From positions 2,733,001 to 2,797,000 of the forward strand of contig WPIO01000032.1 of the NCBI GenBank assembly GCA_009760855.2: a stretch of 64,000 nt of DNA, given 5' to 3'. This DNA is from Cristatella mucedo (Eukaryota > Bryozoa > Phylactolaemata > Cristatellidae). The translations under genes and the position numbers were made by a program. Below the pieces are notes generated by a model. The model was not told the origin of the DNA and made no database searches. It was given only the letters and a program-made list of their open reading frames with translations. Below, one piece after another: positions 1-10,497 of this stretch (position 1 is the first letter of the stretch; each line of letters starts with the position of its first letter).

Positions 1-225
1 CAGGGGATGCCGTGACGTAAGTCGAAAGTTAGTTCCAGGCTTTGGGAGCATACGAACTAAAGGCACGGTCTCTAAAGGAATCGAGTTCGTACGAGATATA
101 GGTAAACGATTGGATTCCGAAAAGAGGGTGGTACAATGCTCAGCCTGGTGGGGGAGTAGATCTGATGGCTAGGCTGGAGCCAAAGAATGAAGGGACTTAA
201 AAGTGAATGACAGAACCCTTGCAGA
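1..225 (-). mobile_element. CR1/L2-like LINE, 3' fragment cut by window edge
   Basis: The minus strand matches the last part of the LINE ORF and aligns by eye with the copies at 10.7-11.0 kb and 29.8-30.1 kb, in the region encoding the WNSLP and LKTHL-type motifs. It diverges from the other copies after about 225. The start of the window cuts off its 3' end. Confidence 0.7.
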
Positions 226-2860
226 GTTGACAGTACCACGGGAGAAAATAGAGATGGCCAATGAACAGAAATTCGGCCGCTATGAAAACTTATCTAAGCA
301 GTAAAGGAGTAAGAGGTAGACGTTGTGACTTTCACTGAATAAGGTGCAAGGGGCATTGTAGGTAGGTAGCCGACCTCTTTTCTAGGGAGAATGACCTCCA
401 GGCAAGACGATTGCATGCAGTGAAAGAGTATAACCGTGTGGCTGAAATCGGCAGTGATGAACAGGTGCTTGACAGGCATTCCGACGAGTAGTGGATGCAA
501 GGATATAGGCTGGTTCTGCACGACATGCATCAATGGGCACACAAGTTTAATTAAAATGTGCCTTGGGTGGTTGGGGAGAGCCACACCCCAATGATCCCTC
601 TGCTTTTTCCATCATAAGTTCAAGTTGAGAGTTCTCTACAGTATAAGCGTAAAGAAACAACTCATCTCGAAGGTACTTGTAGACAGCTACGCAGTGTCTC
701 AACTAGGTATCTACTGAGTATTTCAAAGCAAAGAGCTATCCACTAACAACGTGGGATAGCAATTCTATTTTTTAAGCTGAATTGGTGAAGCTTTGTAAGC
801 TTGCTGCTACATAGCTTTAGGGGTACCGCTTGAGACTCTAAAAATGAATTTAATCTATTTTTAGACGTGTGTTTAAAAAGGTTTCTGGCCAGTACTCTTT
901 CGGTGCAGAGATTCAGGCGTTCTCAAAATAAGTGAGGTATGACTGGTCTTTTTTAGAGGGGCAAAAGAGCCCACCTTATCGGCACTTTTCCGCTCAGTCC
1001 GAGTCTGCTTCCAAAAAAGTTTACCGTTTCTTTTTAAAAGAAGCTACAGAATTTCCAAGGAGGAGAGACCAGCGAGGACCACCTGCTTGGAAGTGTATTT
1101 TTTATGCAAAGTTTAATGAACTTGTCTCGGAGGGGGCCACCAGGCCTGCTATGCTAGAAAGGCATTTCATACGTGCGATTGAGGAATCATTAAAAATTCA
1201 ACTTTTTATGGTGGCTTTGTAGGCTGCAAAACAGAGCCGACCAATGAGTACCGGCCATTGCTAGTGGTGTAAGGACGGTAGCAGTCAGCAAGGTTATTAC
1301 TGCTAGCTCTGGCATAGATAGGGCAGCAGCAAGGCCAAATGAGAAGTTATCCATTGAGCCGTCACCAAGCAAACCCGCCACGCACGGAAGCACAACCGCC
1401 CTTCTAGGGTGGTCATCGAGACACTACGGAGAGGATACTAGACTTGAAAATGTAGCAGACATATTTTGCATATTTAGTGTTACATTGCAGCTTTAGAGGT
1501 TTGTCAGCTATACCCATTCGGGCTCTCAGATTCGATGTACTTGTATAGATAGGGCAACCACTCTTTTTAGATGGAGCATCTTCAGCAGGCATGCTCAATG
1601 TGGGCCCCCAGAGGGCTAGCGCTATTTTTTAAAAGAGAAGCATATTTGCGGAGCTACTAAACATAAACTCTTTCTTTAGACTGGTCTAAAGACGCCAGCA
1701 GAGCTTTCTTTGGGCTGCTTCAGGTTGTTCAAACAGGGGTACCAACCCCTTTATAGTGAGTCGCAGGAGGCTTCTGTGTGGCATAACTTCGGCATGGAGT
1801 TGTAGGCTTCCAAAAGCTTTGAAGCTTACTAGCTGCCCTGAACAGTTACAATAACAGTCAGAGTAAAAAAAAACTCCAAGCATATTTCGAAGAGAAGTCC
1901 TTGACCTCGTACCATGACCCTCAAGGATTAGTCACTTAAATACCAACCGTGGCTATAACCTTGGTCTCAATTAACTAAATTCTCACGTCAAGAAAATAAC
2001 TCCAGAAAATGACAAACAGGACAACACTGCTATAGCAACCACTGATAATATACATGCATATCAATTACCTGCATGGCAAATAACTAGCTTATAGGTATAA
2101 AGGTCAAATAGTACGGTCTTTAGTTTCCAAATATATAGCAATAGTACATACATAATGACAAAAAATGCAATCGGTCATATCGTCACATGTAAAGTCGGGA
2201 GGGGGTGTTCATAACTTCTATTGCATGCGTTTTAAATGGTAATGCCGAACAAAATAGTATTAACAAACGATGATTGAAGAGAAGAAAGAATTCTAAAAGC
2301 ATGAATGTTAAAAGCAGTTTGTAGAGGCCTCCATGTCAACATAGCACTAGGCTGAAACATTTCTTGTAAAGGCGCTGATCACTGCCGATTAGCGACAAAT
2401 ATCGGGGGATGCCCTGAACCTTTGAAGCTCGGCTAGCGACTTGTAGGTGAAGCACCGATACATGCAAGTACGCCGACGGTAGCAGACACGGCAGCAATAA
2501 AAAAAAACCACAACTTAGCAAAACAAGCCCTTTTCCATAGAGAAGTAGAGAAGTCAATTCGATAATGACAGAGGGTTACAGGCATCCAGCAACAGTCGTG
2601 GCTAACTATGACTCGAGTGCTGAGCCCAGAGCACCACTTAATTTAACTATTGACTGGGCAAAGCCAGAGGCTCAACTCCAATCCTGCACCTAGTGTGTCA
2701 AGGCTTAGAGCACAACTGCTTGCCTATTACAGAACTTAGGCTTATAAACTGCCTAAACATGGATTATGACATAACCGGTCTCTAGTCATTGTAATTCAGA
2801 AACCACAAAGAATATTTTGGCAGTCATAATATGGCTGATTTAGCTAGCTGCCGGTTAAAT
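226..2860. other. No recognisable gene
   Basis: Only short ORFs (under 100 codons) without family resemblance were found. No tRNA, known repeat or clear splice structure was recognised. The sequence is moderately AT-rich and looks like intergenic or intronic DNA with old repeats. Confidence 0.4.
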
Positions 2861-2861
2861 A

Positions 2862-2990
2862 AATATAATTCATTTGTATAGCGCCCCAAGAGAACTTAAT
2901 CTCTATTCAGGCGCTTCACATATGCCTCCTAGCCCACGACCTCAGCCAGACCGTAGTCGGGGGGTTCACTGCCCCCTCCTTAGACTACTC
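2862..2990 (-). mobile_element. SINE-2 (tRNA-like head, LINE-type 3' end)
   Basis: On the plus strand it begins with ATAATTCATTTGTATAGCGC and the CCCAAGAGAACTTAATCTC block shared with LINE 3' ends. Then follow a GCCCACGACCT segment (inverted B-box-like) and tRNA-like sequence. The element is therefore on the minus strand. The 5' boundary is approximate. Confidence 0.55.
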
Positions 2991-3345
2991 AAGATGACCA
3001 AAGCAAATTGTCTGCATAGTTGTTTTTTACTGTGCATTATAGACCCTCTCAGATGACTTAGCACAATTTGGCTCAGCAGGACCAAGATATACCAATACAT
3101 AATGATTCTGGATTATATGATGGTAAACTTACGTTTAAAAAACCTTAACCTGACGAGGTTCTTACAAACAGTTTTCAAGCACTGCGGAAGAAAGTCGTCA
3201 AATTGATATAGCAATATAATCGATGCAAAAAGACATTGCAAGGGCGGTGTGAATAAGCACTGCATACTCACCGTCCTTAATTAAGTCAGCAAACTGATTC
3301 CTTCCAAACAATACCATAAGCTTAAAAACGATGGATGCATAAAAA

Positions 3346-3493
3346 AATACTAGCTGATTTAACAGCAGAGCCTTTACTGCTATCACCACCGCTTGCAGTG
3401 GCAATAAAGGATCACCCACCGCAGGATTCGACCCTACGACCTCAGTCCCGAGTTCGTGAAAAGCAATGGCCTTACCTAGCGTGCCATCACGGC
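3346..3493 (-). mobile_element. tRNA-derived SINE-1 copy
   Basis: The minus strand reads a tRNA-like head (CCGTGATGGCACGC...), a B-box-like GGTCGAATCC, then the conserved GCGGTGGTGATAGC hairpin segment and a tail matching the copies at 4211, 9597 and 44822. It carries several point changes. Confidence 0.75.
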
Positions 3494-4210
3494 CGTTCAT
3501 GCATCAATGATGTTTGAGTTTCATTATCTACCATAAAAAGCCCCACCTCTCTAAGCTCTTGGATAGACTTAATAGACCTAGCAGTAACACTGACTGAGAG
3601 TGGATCATAAAAGTGATTATGCTAGTGGACAATGACCAGACATAAGAAAAAAAATTGGATAAACCACATGCCGAGAGCCTAGCATTGTGAAATTATAGAC
3701 ACACATACTGTTGATATGATTTAAAGGTGTATTCATACATAGTTGGTATTTATACTGTATCTAAAGCAGGGTGGGTCACTTATCGAGCCTGGTGTGCTAA
3801 GCACTATACCCATTATGACCCGAAATCCATATGAGCATGTGGTAACTCTGTATCTAACATACTCTCCATATATACATATACCGTCATCCCTTGCCACTTC
3901 GAGCTTCGACTTCTGCGGCTTCACTCTGCCTCGGTTTTTCAAATACATTGTATTCAATAAAAAGTTGATCGAGATAGTGAAAATTATACAGCATATGCTC
4001 GATTGCATTGAGTCAATTATACACACCTGTATTACAATTACAATTACTGTACGTATGGAAGATGGTATAAGACAGCAAATCTGTTGAAGATACTACATCA
4101 GCTGAAGACTCTCCTACTGAAATCGTGCCTTTAGGAGCAGTAACCTTGCTCTTCTTTGCTGTGCAGTGCATCTCTTCCTCTTCATCATCGAACAAGTTGC
4201 AGTTGGTGAG
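3494..4210. other. Unassigned sequence between SINE copies
   Basis: AT-rich. Overlapping ORFs of about 100 codons exist on both strands but have no family signature. A minus-strand reading at about 4020-4246 has an acidic DDEEEE stretch and a KKSK cluster. It could be an exon, but I see no convincing splice acceptor for it. Confidence 0.3.
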
Positions 4211-4399
4211 CCGTGGTGGCACACTAGGTAAGGCGGTTGCTTTCATGACCTCGGTCCCGAGATCGTGGGTTCGAATACTGCAGTGGGCGATTCTTTATCG
4301 CCACTGCAAGCGGTGGTGATAGCCGTAAAGGCTCTTCTGTCGCTATACAAAAAGAGGCTGTTTAATCAGCTAGGATTTATTTATTTATTTATTTATTTC
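4211..4399 (+). mobile_element. tRNA-derived SINE-1, nearly complete copy
   Basis: The head resembles a tRNA: GGCACACTAGGTAAGGCGG is an A-box-like region and GGGTTCGAATAC is a B box. The body holds a palindromic CGCCACTGCAAGCGGTGG segment. The element ends in a run of TTTA units at about 4376-4399. This copy best defines the family: an RNA-polymerase-III-type head, an unrelated body and a simple-repeat tail. SINE movement depends on a partner LINE. Confidence 0.8.
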
Positions 4400-4738
4400 A
4401 TAGATTAGTGGCTGTGTGTAAGAACAGTGTGTGAGTGTGAGTGTGTGTATGTGCAATTAAATGCACATAATTAAATGTCTATATAAGCTAATATGATATT
4501 TATAACGTCTATTGTCTAATTTTCTCTTATTTTGTCTAATATATTGGGTAATATGAGTGTAATGGTGACTAAAGGGTGTTATTTCATGTACAAAGGTCTT
4601 TAATAATATTAAAAACCATATTTAGAGAGCCGTGAACAGGTTTTAGATTTATAAATAAACAATAGTACTTCGCGAAAATCACTTCTAGGGATATGGTCTG
4701 GAACTGATTAACCACGATAAACGAGGGACGACTGTCCA

Positions 4739-4744
<6 letters not shown>

Positions 4745-4811
<67 letters not shown>
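4745..4811. repeat. (TG)n microsatellite
   Basis: Uninterrupted TG dinucleotide repeat of about 33 units. Confidence 0.98.
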
Positions 4812-4812
<1 letters not shown>

Positions 4813-6080
4813 GCTCTCAAGCATATACACTCTCATAAGTGAATTTACAACTACATATCGGTTCGAGAATAGCATGTGTTTCCATCATTTCTTTTGCATA
4901 CAGAAAGAATATGCCTTCAAACAGCATTCAGATAGTGATAACTGTTAATGAGTCTACAGACGATCAGAACACAAGATATTTCGTTATCAGGATGCATTAA
5001 ACTCAATCTGAGGTGTTGGTGACTTTTGGAAACCATATGCTCAGTAACCTGATTCACCAAAAGAGCTAGATGCCAACGTCAACCCTGATGCCAGAATGTG
5101 GCATCAAAAGCATGCAGAAGAATTCTCCAGCAAGTAGTCCCAAAAATTAGTTAATTACCATTCTTACAACAGCACTCGGATATCTCGCGAGAAGTGGATA
5201 ACTACATTAGCTGACAAATGGAAAAAGGTAACATTGTGGTGCATTCTCTTAGTTTTAAGTGTAGCAAGCAGCTGTAGCCTTTGGGTAAGTTGCTTGTCTG
5301 ACAGCAAACTGCCTGAAATGATCGGGATATTTGGACTCAACGCACTATCATGCCGAATAAAAACAACTTTACAGGCTGCTTAGCGGAATGATTTGTAACA
5401 TAAGTAATAATAATAATAAGTGCACAAGGGAAACTGAAAACCCAGACACGAGATATTGGGCTCAAAAGTATGTCGATACCGCTGATTATGGAGACCGATC
5501 AGCTACGGTCATTGACGCCAGATCAGGCAAAATTTTCGCATGTATCAAAAAAGATGCAGTCGATTAAAATAGAGATGCGGTGTGGCAGCCCCAGCCCGAA
5601 CCACTAGAAGTTGACAGCATGACTCGGCATCCTTATGCTTCTAGCTGGCTAGCTACAGTGTAGTAGCCAGTCCCGGACCGTTTCCCTACGTGACCTGGGG
5701 CCATGCAGCGCTGTGCATGTCTAATCAATACAATCGCACCATTATCCCAGTCTGTACTAGCTCACCTCGCAGGGAAGCTCGAGCTATAAAGATAACTTCA
5801 AGAAGCCAAGGACTACAGATTTAATGACATATACTCAAAAAGTGTCCTTAATAAAAAATACATCACCTAAGCAAGCAAACCACCCTTAATTTCTTCGCCT
5901 TAAGCTATAGAGTAAGCGCAAGTCCTGAGAATCGACGGCTCCAGCAGCTACGCCATCCCAGTGTCTCCAAGTGCGAGCTAATAAACGTTATCATTTTGCA
6001 AAGGAAAAGAAGCGAGGCATGAACAGTCAAAACAGGAGCATAACTAGCATATCAGTCCAGAGAGGAGCGCACACCCTTAC
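4812..6080. other. No recognisable gene
   Basis: No long ORF or known repeat was recognised apart from a short (AAT)n run near 5405. If the candidate exon at 6081-6256 is real, this stretch lies in its downstream intron. Confidence 0.35.
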
Positions 6081-6256
6081 CTAAGCCGGAGGTTATAACG
6101 AAATGAATTCTTCTTGCTAGCGACAGCCCGTTTGTAACGCTGGTCGAGATCACGTATACGGTTATCTATAAGTACTATCTGTGAACACGACTTCTCCAAT
6201 TTATCCTCTGCATCGCGAAGCTTCTCCGTCAGTGCGTCTACATCAACGCTGTTCAT
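6081..6256 (-). CDS. Candidate first coding exon, coiled-coil protein
   Basis: The minus strand starts with ATG at 6256 and stays open for 58 codons to a strong splice donor, AG|GTAAGG, at 6081/6080. The peptide is highly charged and helix-prone, with leucines and isoleucines spaced as in a coiled coil (for example KLRDAEDKLEKS and IRDLDQRYKRAV). It ends in a basic, aromatic segment, SFRYNLRL. I do not recognise the family. Acceptable start context, a long predicted helix and a consensus donor together favour a real first exon of a minus-strand gene whose remaining exons would lie below 6080. I could not find those exons with confidence. A chance ORF is the alternative. Confidence 0.45.
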
Positions 6257-8039
6257 TGCTGAAGAGCTGCTTCACAAAAAAAGGTGGCCCAGGTAGCGCG
6301 AACAGATAGTTCACCAGCCGGAAAGAAGCGAAATTTGGAAGCGACTAATGAATGACCATCTCCTCGTAAATTTTGGTAAGGCTTTATGTTATTTTTAATA
6401 CAATATTTAAAAAGTTTCATTTTACTACGCTATTTTTTGCTTTCAACATTACTTACTTCCCCCGCGGAACTAGCTAATACCATAGCCTCGCAGTGTCAAG
6501 GTCGTTAGCTATTTCCTGACTCCGGGTGGCTTGAATGCGTAAGCCCTTCGGTATACCGGTACGCCAGCCTAAGAACCTTTCATCACCAATCCTGGACAGC
6601 GACCAATTTTTTGCATGCTTGCTCTCATGTTGAGTCATGATTGTGCGATCACCAGAGTTAGATGTGGCAGGCTTTTCCAAGGTTAATGTTGTTAGGAACG
6701 CGGTGTGCGGGTTCCACGTCCGGGCAGTACTAGGCCGCAAACACCGCGCTTGTAACGGTGCGATTGTCAGCCGACGCGCGACAATTAATGCAGGCTTTTA
6801 GCACCATATATTCGTGTCCCGCGATCTGCTCCTGGGGCTTTCATTAGTGGCAGCTCGAGTACGCGGGCAAAGCCACGAGTCTCTAATGCTTGCCCATCGG
6901 CTGTCGTTCGGTTTTTGCTCTGCTTCTTCGCGCCGTCTGCATTTAAGATGGCCAGCAGTAGTCGAACGTTGCCGGTTAAGTAGCCTACTGCTTCGCAGAG
7001 GTTTTTGAATGCCTTTTCTTTCTACTTCTCCAAATTTTGGGTCAAAGCATTTTTTTAAATTGCTAAAGGATTGGGCAAATTTTTATTGACAGCTTGCATA
7101 TTTGAAATTGTAGTTGCTTTTTCTTGTTGAGTCGTTTTTAATGACACGTCACAGAATGTTCAATGTCACTGACATTTATTGCATGTCTAGATGCGAAAGT
7201 AATGAATAATAACTTTGCGTAATGTCATAGGGGTAATGACTGCCAATTTGCTAATGTAATGAATAGAAGAGTCGGGTCTCACTGAAGTAATAAGCAACAG
7301 TTTGTATTTTTCGTACACCGCATATAATTTTTGCATAGGTTGTTTACTATTGTTTTTTGTTATGCTTTTTCTCGTAACACATAGAATATCTGCAATAATT
7401 GTATGCTTCTGGGCGTGCGCCCCTAAGCCTCTGTCCAAGCCAAGACCTGGAATCTGAATGCAGCCCGTAAGACATGTGTCTTCGGGCTGGTCCTGAAGAT
7501 CTGCTGGGAGATAGCGTGTCGCACACGCTCAGACAAGGAGTCACAGCGAAGCAGTCCTATAGGCAAGTCATCTATCTCAAGTCGTACGGAGTCACCTTTA
7601 TTATGGAACTGCAGTTATTGGTGTATGGGTGTGCTTCCGGTGCATTTGCTAAATTTTCGGCGTTTAATTCTTTGCTAGAGGCTGCGTATATATGCATACA
7701 CCCATTGTTCATTGCCTAAGCAGCCAGATGGGTATTGTGGCCTAATACAACGTCAGCTACATCAATTAAGTTATTCGTAGCAGCAACTACATATACCCGG
7801 CTGGCTACGGCAATCACGCTGGGAATTACTCAAATAGAGTTAAACGAGTTTCCAGTTCGCTGTAGTGGATTAATAGCACTTCGTCTCAGAGACAAGACCA
7901 ATATTTTGCCATGGAGTTATTAGTTATTGATAATGCGGTTGTACCACAACTAGCTAGAATCATGACTGTGTGCTGCTTTCGGGGCTTGCCAAGCTAGTCG
8001 TGCTGCTTTTATGCGTACTTTCAGCTATGCATTGCAAAA
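6257..8039. other. Unassigned; possible promoter side of the 6.1-kb exon
   Basis: The stretch from 6260 to about 6980 has several CG-rich patches, consistent with a promoter region. A short ATG reading at 6948 (ATGGCCAGCAGTAGTCG) meets a weak donor-like GTTAAGT after nine codons. This is too little to call a gene. Nothing else was recognised. Confidence 0.3.
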
Positions 8040-8750
8040 ATTGGGCCTGCTTAGATAAGGATACTAAATCCAAGTTGGTCCATGCATTTGTGGCATCCAG
8101 TCTCGAATTCTGTAGCTGACTGCTTGCAGATCTTCCGGTCCGCGAAACTGGGGCTTACTGTCGGTGCAAAACTCTGCAGCATGGCTGATCTGTCGTGAGC
8201 GTCCTAGTTGCCACTTTACACCACTTCTCGCCGACCTGAACTGACTCCCAGTCAAGCAGCATATCGACTTCAAGGTTTTTGTCACGACTTTTTGGTCCGT
8301 TCATTCTCTAGCTCGAGCCTACTTTTCAGACCTACTTCCCAACCAGACTAGGAATCGTACCCTTCACTCTTATATGACTCAATTCGTTTAGCTATGCCTC
8401 GAACCAACCTCAAATCCTTTTTTAAGGCCAAGCATTTAGTTCGTGTACTCCCAAAGCCTGGATCTCACTCCCGACTGGCGTCACGACATCCCCTTACTTG
8501 ACAATATTAAAAAAGAAACTAAAAACGCATCCATTATGGTATTTGGTAAGTCCATGTGATTTGTCCTCTGTGTGCTTATGCGTGCTGATACTGAGCATGT
8601 AACCACTAGTCTTATTTGCATGTTGACACTGTGCAAGTTACTACTACTCATACGATCATGCTTTCTTTTCAGTATATATAGAGAGCTTAGAAATAGATTA
8701 AGTTCACACCTTTAAGGCACTATACAGATGCATTTGATTTAATATTATTA
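8040..8750 (+). mobile_element. CR1/L2-like LINE, degenerate 3' fragment
   Basis: It matches the C-terminal coding part and 3' UTR of the LINE seen intact-looking at 20.6-21.3 kb: a degenerate LDTFCN-type region, the ITPLLADL...LP block, then a GAGAGCTTAG...GCACTATACAGATGCAT 3' end and an ATT-rich tail. It has many frameshifts and stops. Confidence 0.75.
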
Positions 8751-9299
8751 AGTCCGCCTCTGACGAATGTCGCATCGAGCATACACTGATGTAAACATGC
8801 ATAGGCTATGGAGCAGCAGACTGAGGGTGACGATGCTTGAGACGGGCTACCCAGACGGATAAAAAATTAGGTGGACGACAAGAATTTTTAAAAAGCTAAA
8901 ACCCACTTTTTCCTTACAATAGTTTTGTGTAAATTTCTCTTTTTGCTGTAGCGTAGGGCCAGTCTGGCTTAATTTTAGGGCGAACAAGAATTTTGCGGCT
9001 GAAAAAACACCTTTGTCATCGAGCAGTGAGCAAGAGGGTGCAGCAGTTGTAGTAAGATCATGAGGAGGGTTTGGAGAGAGCGGAGAGGCCCCGAGAGCTG
9101 GCCCCGCTGCATTTCTGCTTTTCGCATTGGCCTGCGGCTCTCGAAAGCGGCTGATCGATATAGGCTGTCAACCTCAGCCGAAACTCAGTTCGAAAGAATT
9201 GTCTTGAAACCTTTTTTCGACATTCAAGCTGGACGTGGTTCCTCATCGGTTGTCGAGTGACTGTGATTATTCTTTACAGTAGTAAGTTGCATTGATCTG
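8751..9299. other. No recognisable gene
   Basis: Short opposing ORFs at 9058-9260 overlap each other and show no family signature. Confidence 0.3.
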
Positions 9300-10497
9300 T
9301 TGCTGCCATGTGTAACTAACATCATTAATATGTCATTAGCCTCAGGTCATGTCCCAGCACCTTTCAAAAAAGCTGTAGTCAGGCCGCTTCTCAAGAAAGC
9401 GACACTAGACCAAGAGAACTTGAGCAACTACCATCCAGTCTACCTTCTACCATGCCTATCAATAACACTGAAACGAGTCGTGGCAGACCAGCTGAACTCA
9501 TACATTGAAACTTCAAACCTTGCTAGTAACTTCCAGTTTGGCTTTAGAGCTAATCACTAGACAGAATCAGCATTGCTTATGGTGTACAACGACCTAATAA
9601 ATAAATCCTAGCTGACTAAACAGCCTCTTTTTGTATAGCGACAGAAGAGCCTTTATGGCTATCACCACCGCTTGCAGTGGCGATAAAGAATCGCCCACCA
9701 CAGGAATCGAACCCACGACCTCGGGACCAAGATCGTGAAAGCAACCGCCTTACCTAGTGTGTCATCACTTAGTAATGCAGAAATGGGTATAGTGTCTCTG
9801 CTTGTTTTTCTCAATCTTTCGGCAGCTTTTAATACTATCGATCGCCAAGTTCTTCTTGAGCGCCTCTCATCTCGCCTGGGCATCACTGGCACTGCTCCGA
9901 AGTGGTTCAGGTCCTATCACACTGGGAGACTCCAGAGTATTGACGTGAGTGGACAAAGATCATCTGAGGTACCTCTGAAATATGGGGTATCTCAGGGCCC
10001 CGTGCTAGATCCTGTTCTTTTCATGGTTTCTACTCTCCCTCTTGCTGATGCGATTGCCAAGCACAATCTAGGCTTTCACTTCTATGTGGATGACACTCAG
10101 TTGTACTTTTACTTTGATCCCTCCTAGCCTTCGAGCACCTCCTATTCTCTCAACTCACTTGCTGCATGTATTGATGACATCCACACATGCATGGCAGCAA
10201 ATTTTCTTAAATTAAATGATAGTAAAACTAACTTACTAGTTATGAGCAAACCAAGTGTCATTCGGAAATAGGAAAGGCTAACGCTCAAAATCGCTCTGCC
10301 AGCATGTCTCCTGTTCAATCTGCACGAAATTTAGGTGTCGTATTCCAAAGTGACCTCTCTTTAGACGCCCACATCAGCTCCACAGCCAATCTGCCTTCTT
10401 TAAGCTACGTAACATTGCTGAAATTCAGGCTTTTTTAGATAAGGATACAACGTCTAAGTTGGTCCGTGCATTTGTGACATCCCATCTGGACTTCTGT
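9300..10497 (+). pseudogene. CR1/L2-like LINE reverse transcriptase remnant
   Basis: The translation shows the N-terminal RT region (NIINMSLASGHVPAPFKKA, VVRPLLKK, LERVVADQLNS-like). A SINE-1 insertion follows at 9597-9767. Then come further RT blocks: FLNLSAAFNTIDRQ, GVSQGPVLDPVLF (usually PQGSVLGP) and the catalytic motif as YVDDTQLY (usually YADD). Stops and frameshifts follow after 10125. The sequence ends in the middle of the SRLDFCN-type motif at CTTCTGTAA. At that point the minus-strand LINE with its TAA-rich tail begins. No intact ORF remains. Confidence 0.85.
9597..9767 (-). mobile_element. SINE-1 inserted in LINE
   Basis: A complete minus-strand SINE-1 runs from TAAATAAATCCTAGC (tail) to CCTTACCTAGTGTGTCATCA (head). 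It splits the RT coding sequence of the surrounding LINE, so it inserted after the LINE. Confidence 0.8.

Noticed and set aside
4211-4290. Possible functional tRNA gene
   Set aside because: Only A- and B-box-like parts are present, stems do not close, and the same sequence recurs with a shared non-tRNA body, so it is a SINE head.
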